This document shows, one piece after another, positions 31,703 through 39,648 of a DNA stretch of 51,995 bases (the stretch's first letter is position 1; each line of letters opens with the position of its first letter). This DNA comes from Xenorhabdus thuongxuanensis (lineage in GTDB: Bacteria > Pseudomonadota > Gammaproteobacteria > Enterobacterales > Enterobacteriaceae). A model generated the notes under the pieces. That model worked only from the letters and a program-made list of their open reading frames with translations. It was not told the DNA's origin and ran no database searches. The DNA lies in the NCBI RefSeq assembly GCF_001908095.1, contig NZ_MKGR01000015.1, positions 1 to 51,995 of the forward strand. The letters run 5' to 3'. The position numbers and the translations under genes were made by a program.

Positions 31703-34381
31703 ATGCCGGTCGATATCTCCTTAGCACAAGCACCCGTTCCGCCCCTTTCTCCTGTGGAGTTTTCCCACGATGATCTGCAATTTCCTGTCCTTAAACAGCA
31801 TATTGATGAATTCCAGCTATGGCTTGAACACGCATTCAAGGCAGGAATCTCACCGGATGCACTGATTTACACCCGCAGTGACTATATTGATCAACTTTTA
31901 AAGAGATTATGGCAGGAACAGGGATTTGCTCAGATCGATTCCTTTTCCCTGATTGCGGTAGGTGGCTATGGTCGCCGCGAATTACATCCTCTCTCTGACA
32001 TTGACCTATTGATTCTGAGCGAATCGCCATTGACTGAAGAGCAATCAACTCGTCTTGGACAATTTATTGCCCTACTCTGGGATATTCATCTTGAAGTCGG
32101 CCACAGTGTCAGGACATTCGAAGAATGCCAGCAAAAAGGACTTTCTGACCCGACTATCGCAACTAACCTCATTGAATCTCGCTTAATTTGTGGGGATTTA
32201 CCGCTATTTCTACGCTTGCAGAAATATATTTTCAGTGATGATTTCTGGCCATCTGCCCAATTTTTCGCAGCCAAAATTACTGAACAACAAGAACGCCATC
32301 AACGCTATCACAGCACCAGTTACAATCTGGAACCCGATATCAAAAGTAGCCCAGGTGGGCTACGTGATATCCACACGTTACTTTGGGTCGCCCATCGCCA
32401 TTTTGGTGCCACTTCCTTAGATGAAATGGTCAATTTTGGTTTCCTGACTCAGGAAGAACGCAATGAATTGAACGAATGCCAGAATTTTCTCTGGCGTATC
32501 CGTTTTGCACTTCATTTGGTTGTTACCCGTTATGATAACCGGTTGCTGTTCGAACGTCAGTTTAGTGTCGCCCAACTACTCGGTTATGAAGGGGAAAGAA
32601 ATCAACCTGTCGAGCGAATGATGAAAGATTTCTATCGCATGACCCGCCGCGTCAGTGAGCTAAATAACATGCTGTTGCAACTGTTTAATGAAGCCATTTT
32701 GGCGCTGCAACCCAATGAGAAACCACGCACTCTTAACGCCGAGTTTCAATTGCGGGGAAACCGTATCGATCTCATTGATGAAACGCTGTTTAGCCATGAT
32801 CCCACTTCAATATTAAGAATGTTTTATCACATGGCTGAACATCGTGAAATTGAAGGGATCTATTCCACAACATTGCGCCAGCTTCGCTATGCCCGTAGAA
32901 ATCTGACCACTCCGTTGTGCGAACTCCCCGAAGCACGAAAAATTTTCATGGATATTCTGCGCCATCCCTATGCTGTTACAGGGGCGTTACTCCCAATGCA
33001 CCTTCATAGTGTCTTAGGGGCTTATATGCCATTTTGGAGTCATATTGTTGGCCAAATGCAATTTGACCTTTTTCATGCTTATACCGTTGATGAACACACT
33101 ATCCGCGTACTGCAAAAACTGGAAAGTTTTACCGATGAAAACAACCGTGTGATCCATCCCCTGTGTGTTGAAATTTATCCGCGCCTGCCGCAACCAGAGT
33201 TATTGCGGCTGGCAGCTTTTTTCCATGATATTGCCAAAGGACGCAATGGCGATCATTCTGAGCTTGGCGCTAAAGATGCCTTCGCATTCGCACAACAGCA
33301 TGGCCTGACAAATCACGAAGCTGAATTAGTGGAATGGCTGGTTCGCGACCATCTGCTGATGTCAGTGACTGCGCAGCGTCGGGATATTCAAGATCCAGAA
33401 GTCATCCAACAATTTGCCAGCCAGGTTAAAAACCAAAACCGCCTTAATTACTTAGTCTGCCTGACCGTCGCAGATATTTGCGCTACTAACGCTAAACTGT
33501 GGAATAGCTGGAAACAGAGCCTGATACGTGAACTCTATTTCGCTACTAAAACCCAATTGCGCCAGGGTATTCAAAATACCCCTGATTTACGGGAACGTAT
33601 CCGTAACAATCGCTTGCAAGCATTGGCTCTTCTGCGCCAAGAAAATATCGACGAACAGCGTTTACACAATATCTGGAGCCGTTGTCATGCCGATTATTTC
33701 CTGCGCCATACCCCTGATCAATTAGCATGGCACGCCAGCCACTTAATCCATCATCCCTCCCAGGAATCCATGGTTTTGATCAGTACCGCATTCTCTCACG
33801 GCGGTACAGAGATTTTTATTTGGTGCCAAGATCGACCTTCGCTTTTTGCCGCCGTTGTTGGGGAATTGGACAAGCGTAATTTAAGTGTCCACGATGCCCA
33901 AATTTTCACTAATCGGGATGAAATGGCGATGGATACCTTTGTTATTTTAGATCCTAACGGCCATCCACTGGCATTTGATCGTCACGAACCTATCCGCCGT
34001 GCTTTATTGAAAGTCGTGAACGATCCGCATCCTAAAGTACCAAAAGCACGTAACCTGCCCGCCAAGTTGCGCCATTTTAATGTCCCAACCAAAGTCAACT
34101 TTTTACCGACAAAAAATGCTCGCCGTACTTATATGGAGTTGGTTGCATTGGATCAGCCTGGATTATTGGCGCGGGTAGGTAATATTTTCGCTGAATTGGG
34201 TGTTTTCTTACATGGAGCCCGTATTACGACTATTGGTGAACGTGTGGAAGACTTTTTTGTATTAGCGGATAAAGATCAAAACGCATTACATAAAAAAATA
34301 AGGGATGAACTATCAGAAAGGTTGACAGAAGCCCTCGATACACAGGATAAACTACAACAAGATTCTCTTAACAGAAATTAG
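31703..34381 (+). CDS. glnD: Bifunctional uridylyltransferase/uridylyl-removing enzyme GlnD
   Basis: GlnD senses glutamine and adds or removes UMP on PII proteins, controlling glutamine synthetase and the NtrBC response. The protein is 892 aa (E. coli 890). In order: a nucleotidyltransferase domain with [19 protein letters not shown] at about residues 87-105; a PII-uridylyltransferase linker; an HD domain with [14 protein letters not shown] near residue 508, for UMP removal; and two C-terminal ACT domains (about 700-780 and 810-885) that bind glutamine. It ends 13 bases before dapD. Confidence 0.97.
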   Translation: MPVDISLAQAPVPPLSPVEFSHDDLQFPVLKQHIDEFQLWLEHAFKAGISPDALIYTRSDYIDQLLKRLWQEQGFAQIDSFSLIAVGGYGRRELHPLSDIDLLILSESPLTEEQSTRLGQFIALLWDIHLEVGHSVRTFEECQQKGLSDPTIATNLIESRLICGDLPLFLRLQKYIFSDDFWPSAQFFAAKITEQQERHQRYHSTSYNLEPDIKSSPGGLRDIHTLLWVAHRHFGATSLDEMVNFGFLTQEERNELNECQNFLWRIRFALHLVVTRYDNRLLFERQFSVAQLLGYEGERNQPVERMMKDFYRMTRRVSELNNMLLQLFNEAILALQPNEKPRTLNAEFQLRGNRIDLIDETLFSHDPTSILRMFYHMAEHREIEGIYSTTLRQLRYARRNLTTPLCELPEARKIFMDILRHPYAVTGALLPMHLHSVLGAYMPFWSHIVGQMQFDLFHAYTVDEHTIRVLQKLESFTDENNRVIHPLCVEIYPRLPQPELLRLAAFFHDIAKGRNGDHSELGAKDAFAFAQQHGLTNHEAELVEWLVRDHLLMSVTAQRRDIQDPEVIQQFASQVKNQNRLNYLVCLTVADICATNAKLWNSWKQSLIRELYFATKTQLRQGIQNTPDLRERIRNNRLQALALLRQENIDEQRLHNIWSRCHADYFLRHTPDQLAWHASHLIHHPSQESMVLISTAFSHGGTEIFIWCQDRPSLFAAVVGELDKRNLSVHDAQIFTNRDEMAMDTFVILDPNGHPLAFDRHEPIRRALLKVVNDPHPKVPKARNLPAKLRHFNVPTKVNFLPTKNARRTYMELVALDQPGLLARVGNIFAELGVFLHGARITTIGERVEDFFVLADKDQNALHKKIRDELSERLTEALDTQDKLQQDSLNRN

Positions 34382-34394
34382 GAACCGCATACTT

Positions 34395-35219
34395 ATGCAG
34401 CAATTACAAACGACTATCGAAAATGCATTTGAAAACCGCGTTAACATCACCCCAACTACCGTTGATAGCGCAACCAGCGATGCCATTAATCAGGTTATTC
34501 AAATGCTGGACAGTGGCAAACTGCGTGTCGCTGAAAAAATCGACGGAGAGTGGGTAACTCATCAATGGCTGAAAAAAGCGGTATTGCTTTCCTTCCGCAT
34601 TAATAACAACCAAGTGATGGAAGGTGCTGAAAGCCGCTATTTCGACAAAGTTCCGATGAAATTTGCTGACTATGATCAGGCTCGTTTCGAAAAAGAAGGA
34701 TTCCGTGTCGTGCCTCCTGCGGCCGTCCGTCAGGGAGCTTATATCGCCCGCAATACCGTATTGATGCCGTCTTACGTCAACCTTGGTGCTTACGTGGATG
34801 AAGGCACAATGGTAGATACTTGGGCGACAGTTGGTTCCTGTGCACAGATCGGTAAAAATGTTCACTTATCCGGTGGGGTTGGTATTGGCGGTGTCCTGGA
34901 ACCATTGCAGGCCAACCCAACCATCATTGAAGACAATTGTTTTATCGGCGCACGCTCTGAGATTGTAGAAGGCGTTATCGTAGAAGAAGGCTCCGTGATC
35001 TCAATGGGTGTTTACATCGGCCAAAGCACCAAGATTTATGATCGCGAAACCGGCGAAATCCATTATGGTCGCGTACCCGCGGGTTCCGTCGTCGTATCCG
35101 GTAATCTTCCGTCGAAAGATGGCAGCTATAGCCTATATTGCGCTGTTATCGTGAAAAAGGTTGATGCTAAGACCCGTGGTAAAGTAGGTATTAATGAACT
35201 GCTAAGAAATATTGATTAA
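34395..35219 (+). CDS. dapD: 2,3,4,5-tetrahydropyridine-2,6-dicarboxylate N-succinyltransferase
   Basis: DapD succinylates tetrahydrodipicolinate in the lysine and diaminopimelate pathway, supplying peptidoglycan cross-links. At 274 aa it equals E. coli. An N-terminal helical domain is followed by a left-handed beta-helix of hexapeptide repeats (about residues 110-240), with [19 protein letters not shown] in the middle. It is likely co-transcribed with glnD. Confidence 0.98.
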   Translation: MQQLQTTIENAFENRVNITPTTVDSATSDAINQVIQMLDSGKLRVAEKIDGEWVTHQWLKKAVLLSFRINNNQVMEGAESRYFDKVPMKFADYDQARFEKEGFRVVPPAAVRQGAYIARNTVLMPSYVNLGAYVDEGTMVDTWATVGSCAQIGKNVHLSGGVGIGGVLEPLQANPTIIEDNCFIGARSEIVEGVIVEEGSVISMGVYIGQSTKIYDRETGEIHYGRVPAGSVVVSGNLPSKDGSYSLYCAVIVKKVDAKTRGKVGINELLRNID

Positions 35220-35235
35220 ATTAAAAAAATAACAA

Positions 35236-35254
35236 GGCCACCCATTGGGTGGCT
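35236..35254. terminator. Terminator between dapD and the antitoxin-like gene
   Basis: GCCACCC at 35237-35243 pairs with GGGTGGC at 35247-35253 around an ATT loop. On the minus strand it is followed by a long T-rich tail (TTGTTATTTTTTT), so it is strongest for the converging antitoxin-like gene. On the plus strand it may also stop dapD. Confidence 0.8.
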
Positions 35255-35262
35255 GTTGACAT

Positions 35263-35664
35263 TCATGCCGCTTCTTTTCCTTTTGAACAAGCTTTCATAA
35301 TTCTTTCAATAAGCTCTTGTTCAATCTTTATTTCAAAATCGGTAAATAAAGCAATTGGTTTGACATTTTTTCCATTCTTTTCCAACTGTACAAAACCATG
35401 CCGATTAAGTGTTTTTAACGTAGTTGACAAATTGCTAGGTTTTCTTCCTGAAAGCCCAGAAAGCTCGGCTATAGTTTCTGGCTTCTGTTCATCCATCATG
35501 CGAAGTAAAGCAATATTGTTTTCACTCAATATTTGTGCCAGTGCTATCATGGATGTAAACCAAACCTTAGGCTCATCTGGCTGTGGTTTATATTCACCCT
35601 TAGCTATTGCCAATATACGTTTACGAATAAGTTCTTCATTCATTACGCCGATGAGTGCTTTCAT
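35263..35664 (-). CDS. Putative DNA-binding antitoxin, HVO_A0114-like winged helix
   Basis: A 133-aa protein with a MarR/ArsR-like winged-helix core (about residues 45-105): LSENNIALLRMMDEQKPETIAELSG followed by the recognition helix RKPSNLSTTLKTLNRHGFV. Proteins of this type usually sit just downstream of TumE-type (DUF6516) toxins and are annotated as the DNA-binding partner. Here the gene begins 4 bases after the stop of a broken TumE-like gene, with its GAGG ribosome site inside that gene's end. The frame is intact. The family call is from memory of this gene pairing. The pair is inserted between dapD and the DUF3461 gene, which are neighbours in E. coli. Confidence 0.65.
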   Translation of the reverse strand: MKALIGVMNEELIRKRILAIAKGEYKPQPDEPKVWFTSMIALAQILSENNIALLRMMDEQKPETIAELSGLSGRKPSNLSTTLKTLNRHGFVQLEKNGKNVKPIALFTDFEIKIEQELIERIMKACSKGKEAA

Positions 35665-35668
35665 TTTG

Positions 35669-35967
35669 CTAACCTCTAGATTCTCTCTCAGCTATGACTT
35701 CATCAATTTTAGCGAAAAAGTCCTCAATTAATTGGTAAGGTGACATAAACTCATAGGGTACTCCTTTATCATGCGAATTTCTGTGCATATGATCGTACAC
35801 TATACGTCCCTTATATTTTCCTTTTTTAGGTGCAGAAATGGCATGTGCATTGTCTATGCTCTTATTTCCCACCAGTAACCGTCATCTCTATTAACTCTTT
35901 GGCAATGAAGGTCTAATAAGATCTCTAGTCCATGTTCATAATCCACAATTAAAGCTCCATCATTATT
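35669..35967 (-). pseudogene. Broken TumE-type (DUF6516) toxin gene
   Basis: Two adjacent pieces in different frames together look like a TumE/DUF6516 toxin. The first (35967 down to a TAG at 35856-35854) reads DGALIVDYEHGLEILLD and then DDGYWWEIRA, the usual N-terminal half. The second (to 35669) resumes as DNAHAISAPKKGKYKGRIVYDH and ends with PYEFMSPYQLIEDFFAKIDEVI, the usual C-terminal half. The expected middle segment of about 30 residues (typically HGIRYSLTLHD-like) is missing, so an internal deletion also shifted the frame. No ATG is visible at the N-terminus: CAT stands where a start would be expected. The C-terminal 67 codons remain open but probably make no active toxin. Confidence 0.65.
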
Positions 35968-36140
35968 ATGAGCTAATCATATGTATATTCATAGGCGATT
36001 TCAAGCAACGTATTTATTCTCATTTTTGTACGGATACCCTCAATCCCCATTATCCAATTGACTTTTAACGATGACGAAATGGATAATAAATCCACTATTT
36101 TTGGCCTTTCCATTTCATTTAGATGACTAGGTGGCGCGCT

Positions 36141-36527
36141 ATGTACGATAACTTGAAAAGTTTGGGGATCACACATCCTGAAGATATTGATCGCTATAGT
36201 CTCCGTCAGGAAGCGAATAACGACATTCTGAAGATTTATTTCCGCAAGGATAAAGGCGAATTTTTCGCCAAGAGCGTTAAATTTAAGTATCCACGCCAGT
36301 TAAAGACCATCTCTGACGAACACTCAAGCCAGGGTTATAAAGAAGTCAAAGAGATCAACACTAACCTACGTTATGTCATTGAAGAGTTAGATCAGATTTG
36401 CAAACATGATCAGATCGAAGTGGATTTGCAACGCAAAATCCTCGACGACTTACGCCATCTCGAACATGTCGTTGCAAATAAGATTGCAGAAATTGAAGCT
36501 GATTTGGAAAAGCTGACCCGTAAGTAA
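36141..36527 (+). CDS. yaeH: DUF3461 protein YaeH
   Basis: A conserved enteric protein of unknown function, 128 aa as in E. coli. It begins [20 protein letters not shown] and ends [12 protein letters not shown], both near-identical to E. coli. The C-terminal half (about residues 75-128) is rich in Glu, Lys and Leu heptads and is probably coiled-coil. The frame is open six codons further up, but ATG at 36141 gives the family N-terminus. In E. coli it adjoins dapD; here the toxin-antitoxin remnant separates them. Confidence 0.92.
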   Translation: MYDNLKSLGITHPEDIDRYSLRQEANNDILKIYFRKDKGEFFAKSVKFKYPRQLKTISDEHSSQGYKEVKEINTNLRYVIEELDQICKHDQIEVDLQRKILDDLRHLEHVVANKIAEIEADLEKLTRK

Positions 36528-36543
36528 TTATATCAGTTTGTCA

Positions 36544-36596
36544 TACACCGCTTATCCTTCCCAATTCTCCAATCCAATAAAGGCATAAGCGGTGTA
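36544..36596. other. Long-loop inverted repeat between yaeH and yqcA
   Basis: TACACCGCTTAT at 36544-36555 and ATAAGCGGTGTA at 36585-36596 form a perfect 12-bp inverted repeat with a 29-base loop in the convergent yaeH-yqcA gap. No T-run follows on either strand, so it is a weak or factor-dependent terminator at best. Confidence 0.5.
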
Positions 36597-36609
36597 GTAG
36601 AGCATTTCC

Positions 36610-37056
36610 TTATAACAAAGTCCCCCACTCCTTAATCCAGTTTTGAGCAAAGACTTCAGGTTCAACTACCTCAATGGCATCAATCAGTAGCACCTCACCG
36701 ATTCGTTTGGCTCCCTGTTCCTGTAACAGGTCATCAAAAGTACGGCCACCACCACAGAAAGTGTCATAACTACTGTCACCTAGCGCAATCACGCCATAGC
36801 TCAGATCGGGCTGGTAGCCCAACTTATCATTTAATTCTGTATAGAGCGGTTGGATATTATCCGGTAGATCACCTTGCCCTGTCGTCGAAGTGACTACTAA
36901 GACAACTTCCTGCAAATACTTTTGCCATTGTTCTAAGGTCGAATCTTCAAAAACCTCAACCTTATGCCCCTGCTGCTCAAGTATCTGCTGTGCTTCTTCC
37001 GCAACCGCTAACGCATTGCCATAAACTGTACCAACGAAAACACCAATCTTTGCCAT
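36610..37056 (-). CDS. yqcA: Flavodoxin YqcA
   Basis: A short-chain flavodoxin of 148 aa (E. coli 149), carrying FMN as a small electron carrier. The phosphate-binding loop is at the N-terminus ([18 protein letters not shown]), and the isoalloxazine loops [12 protein letters not shown] and [13 protein letters not shown] follow. The physiological partner is unknown. It lies 35 bases after truC in the conserved yqcC-truC-yqcA order. Confidence 0.93.
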   Translation of the reverse strand: MAKIGVFVGTVYGNALAVAEEAQQILEQQGHKVEVFEDSTLEQWQKYLQEVVLVVTSTTGQGDLPDNIQPLYTELNDKLGYQPDLSYGVIALGDSSYDTFCGGGRTFDDLLQEQGAKRIGEVLLIDAIEVVEPEVFAQNWIKEWGTLL

Positions 37057-37091
37057 AGATATTGATCTCTTTAATCGGTTTTATACTGCGT

Positions 37092-37844
37092 TCATTCATG
37101 AATAGTTAGACATTCCAGATCAGGTACAATACCCTGCCAGCCAAATTGCTCAAGTAAATTCTGCCATGATTGATCCCAGCGCGCAGTGAGGAGAAGGCTC
37201 TCTCCTGTTACAGGATGCTTGAGTTGAAGGTGACTTGCATGCAACATTAATCTGCCTGTCTGATAATATTTAGCAACTCCTCGATTTTGCCGCAAATCGC
37301 CGTGCGTGGTATCCCCAATGATCGGGTGTCGAATATGTGCCATATGCCGCCGCAATTGATGCTTACGACCGGTTTTTGGCATCAGCTCCAACAAACTGAA
37401 ACGAGATGTTGGATAACGCCCTATCTCAACCGGACACTCAACTTTTGCCAATGAGCGGTAATAAGTAACAGCTGATTGCGCTTCTCTATCTGTATCAGCA
37501 AATTTATCCGCAATTTTATCCAACTGTTCCATTAGGGCATAGTCGATAATATCATCACCTTCCACATAACCCCGCACAACTGCGTGATACATTTTTTGTA
37601 TATCGTGGAATTCAAATTGTTGTGCAAGTATTCTGGCGACTTCACTTGAAAGCGCCATCAATAAAACGCCCGATGTTGGCCTGTCCAGACGGTGGACAGG
37701 GAAAACATGCTGTCCAATTTGATCACGCAATGTCTGCATCACAAAAACAGTTTCATGGCGCGCCAGCCAGCTCCGGTGAACCAACCATCCAGCCGGCTTA
37801 TTCACTGCGACAATATGCTTATCCTGATAAATAATCTCCAGCAT
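37092..37844 (-). CDS. truC: tRNA pseudouridine65 synthase TruC
   Basis: TruC makes pseudouridine 65 in tRNA-Ile1 and tRNA-Asp. The protein is 250 aa from this start. The RluA-family catalytic Asp is in VHRLDRPTSGVLLMAL, with the N-terminal NKPAGWLVHRS and the C-terminal TGRKHQLRRHMAHI. ATG at 37844 gives MLEIIYQDKHIVAVNKP, matching E. coli. The longer open frame upstream overlaps yqcC and is not expected to be used. It begins one base after the yqcC stop. Confidence 0.94.
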   Translation of the reverse strand: MLEIIYQDKHIVAVNKPAGWLVHRSWLARHETVFVMQTLRDQIGQHVFPVHRLDRPTSGVLLMALSSEVARILAQQFEFHDIQKMYHAVVRGYVEGDDIIDYALMEQLDKIADKFADTDREAQSAVTYYRSLAKVECPVEIGRYPTSRFSLLELMPKTGRKHQLRRHMAHIRHPIIGDTTHGDLRQNRGVAKYYQTGRLMLHASHLQLKHPVTGESLLLTARWDQSWQNLLEQFGWQGIVPDLECLTIHE

Positions 37845-37845
37845 A

Positions 37846-38172
37846 TCAGGCATCCTGCGTAAACAGGTTGTCCAATGCCCGTAAGTGTTCCAGTAAAGGA
37901 AAAAAACGCTCTGCTTCTTCTTTATAAGCTTCTTCAAAATACGGTGCGATGGCAAATGCGGTCGGCAAACAGGCTTTTTGTTCTATCAAGGCTCGCATCC
38001 TTGGAATTAATATCCACTGGAGCCACTCTTCTGCTGACATAGTATCAATGGAAAAAGGTTTGGTGCTTTCAAAGGCTTCTGGTTTAGGCGGGTAATTTTG
38101 CCATATACCTACCGTTTTCATGCTGGCTTCAATTAATTGCAATTTATGTAGAACTTGTTTCTCGATACTCAT
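37846..38172 (-). CDS. yqcC: YqcC family protein
   Basis: A small conserved protein of unknown function, 108 aa (E. coli 109). The family core PFSIDTMSAEEWLQWILIPRM and the following LPTAFAIAPYFEEAY are clear. ATG at 38172 (MSIEKQVLHKLQ) is preferred to an upstream start 13 codons earlier. It is tightly coupled to truC (1-base gap). The csrB-like RNA lies directly upstream on the same strand, as in E. coli. Confidence 0.9.
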   Translation of the reverse strand: MSIEKQVLHKLQLIEASMKTVGIWQNYPPKPEAFESTKPFSIDTMSAEEWLQWILIPRMRALIEQKACLPTAFAIAPYFEEAYKEEAERFFPLLEHLRALDNLFTQDA

Positions 38173-38348
38173 GATGTTTCGTCTGATGCTTGTCTGTTGC
38201 TCGGATGACAAAAATTGTCACCGTGTCATTGGGACATAAGAGTATCATTGATACGATTTCAGCGGAAAAGTTACAGCAGGAAAAATTGCGGCAATAATTA
38301 ACAGGAAATAACTAAAAGCAAATAGTCAAAAGCAAATAGAAGTGAAGT

Positions 38349-38577
38349 AAGAGGAGAGATTTTCCCTCTCCTCTTGAGTGGCTGTCATAGCAATCCTGCT
38401 ACTTGGGGGGCTTCCTGCTGATTTCCCTGACAAAATACATCCTTGTCAGCTATCCTTTATTCAATCATTATACTGATAGTTTTTAGCGTTCCTGCCTGTA
38501 CCTAATCATCCTTTGTACCATCTTCCTGATGGATTTATTCCTTGGTTATTGTTTTGCAATGGTTCCTTGCAGAACAG
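38349..38577 (-). ncRNA. csrB: CsrB-type CsrA-sequestering small RNA
   Basis: The minus strand between syd and yqcC carries about twelve GGA motifs in ~230 bases, many in hairpin loops. GCAA-GGAACCA-TTGC at 38570-38556, CCATC-AGGAA-GATGG at 38532-38518, CTGACAA-loop-TTGTCAG at 38449-38427 (loop GGATGTATT) and AGCA-GGAT-TGCT at 38400-38389 are examples. This is the architecture of CsrB RNAs, which titrate the translational repressor CsrA. It ends in stem AAGAGGAGAG (38349-38358) with CTCTCCTCTT (38366-38375). E. coli csrB occupies the same syd-yqcC gap in the same direction. The 5' end is an estimate, and no convincing -10 was found. It is shorter than E. coli CsrB (369 nt). Confidence 0.88.
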
Positions 38578-38724
38578 TGAAAGGATCTACGATCCAGACT
38601 CTTGAAACAAGCAACTGAATAAACATCGTAAGAGATATGAAAAATTCACACTAAGGTAACATTATTCATATTATTGATATAGAACAAAAATAATTTCACT
38701 GACTAATATTCACTCTATGATTAA

Positions 38725-38762
38725 AAGAGATATCTCACATGAAATGTGAGATATCTCTTACA
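38725..38762. promoter_or_regulatory. UvrY/GacA-type operator in a perfect 16-bp hairpin
   Basis: TGTGAGATATCTCTTACA at 38745-38762 fits the UvrY/GacA box pattern TGTAAG-N6-CTTACA with one mismatch and closely resembles the E. coli csrB upstream site. It is about 170 bp before the presumed csrB start, as in E. coli. A second, inverted near-copy abuts it: AAGAGATATCTCACAT (38725-38740) and ATGTGAGATATCTCTT (38744-38759) form a perfect 16-bp inverted repeat with loop GAA. On the minus strand it is followed by TTTTAATC, so it can also terminate syd. Confidence 0.78.
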
Positions 38763-38785
38763 AAAAAGCCAATCAATATCTGCAA

Positions 38786-39337
38786 TCAACCATACACAAC
38801 AGGATTGATAACCGAAAGGAAACTGACTAAATTTGTGGATAAAATTTCCCTTTCATGGCTACCAAACTGTTCAAAAATCACTTGCCCTGTCAAATTACAC
38901 ACAGAGATCAACCCCATATCAGAATCAGTCGTCCCAATAAAGACGGTAGGCGAGAGTTTTAATCGTTTTTGTGTAATCAGATGGCCAATCAGGTTTTCCT
39001 GCAAGCGAATAAAATCATCTTCACTCCATACCTGAATCAGGCTGAAATTTTGCCCTGCAAAACTGGCAGTCATATCTCCCGCAAACTGCATCACATAGTA
39101 ATCATGGATGGAATCCTGCAAACGGATCTCCAGTGCAGTTTCTACCTTGCTAAGCTTTTCTTGGGCAGAAAACGGCTGTGGAAGCCAATGCACTACACCA
39201 TCTCCCGTGCGCTCGATACAGGGTGAAGGTATGCCATACAACTCACTGCTGGCTGGTGGAAACCCTGTTTTCTCTTGCCATAATTCAACATAACGTCGGG
39301 TAAAGTCAGAGAGTTCCTCTGTCACATTAAAGGTCAT
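38786..39337 (-). CDS. syd: SecY-interacting protein Syd
   Basis: Syd binds SecY at the cytoplasmic face of the inner membrane and is thought to monitor SecYEG integrity. The protein is 183 aa (E. coli 181). Conserved stretches are SSELYGIPSPCIERT, VHWLPQPFSAQEKL and QVWSEDDFIRLQENLIGHLITQKRLKL (shortened here at the family core). It is oriented toward csrB and yqcC, as in E. coli. Confidence 0.92.
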   Translation of the reverse strand: MTFNVTEELSDFTRRYVELWQEKTGFPPASSELYGIPSPCIERTGDGVVHWLPQPFSAQEKLSKVETALEIRLQDSIHDYYVMQFAGDMTASFAGQNFSLIQVWSEDDFIRLQENLIGHLITQKRLKLSPTVFIGTTDSDMGLISVCNLTGQVIFEQFGSHEREILSTNLVSFLSVINPVVYG

Positions 39338-39648
39338 ATGATTATATCATCCACATTTTCAGGCTTTATAAAGGTGATATTACCATCTATTTCAATAAAT
39401 TATAAAATTTATCATGGATTTTTATTTTATATCCTATAGATTTCGAATTAAAAAATGCAGGTTATAACGTTATCAAATAAATAGCAGATATATTTTTACA
39501 TCTACTATTTATCAACTTACAGTATTAACTGTCCACTCAAATGATGATCTGTATTTCATTTCCATAAAATAATTCTTAACAAATAAATATATTGTTGAAT
39601 TTATATTAAAAAGTCATCCCTATAAACCAAAAACTAAGGAAATAGAAC
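39338..39648. other. AT-rich gap upstream of the FAD oxidase gene
   Basis: No gene is seen. This divergent region between syd and the FAD enzyme is strongly AT-rich and must hold promoters for both. It contains the left copy of the 17-bp direct repeat at 39476-39492, itself the left arm of a loose hairpin AAATAG...CTATTT (39480-39511). Confidence 0.6.
39476..39492 (+). repeat. 17-bp direct repeat, left copy
   Basis: AATAAATAGCAGATATA is repeated exactly at 41365-41381, on the other side of the FAD oxidase gene. Each copy begins a hairpin whose right arm contains CTATTT. Confidence 0.8.

Noticed and set aside
35973-36113. A 46-codon minus-strand frame (MERPKIVDLLSIS...) just upstream of the broken toxin gene
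   Set aside because: No recognisable family and no clear ribosome site. It lies immediately upstream of yaeH, where its promoter is expected. It could be part of the decayed insertion, but the sequence gives no support for a gene.
37845-37955. N-terminal extension of truC into yqcC
   Set aside because: The extension has no family similarity and fully overlaps yqcC; the conserved N-terminus begins at ATG 37844.
38739-39035. A plus-strand frame of 98 codons opposite syd
   Set aside because: It is antisense to the well-conserved syd gene and begins inside the operator hairpin. No similarity is recognised.
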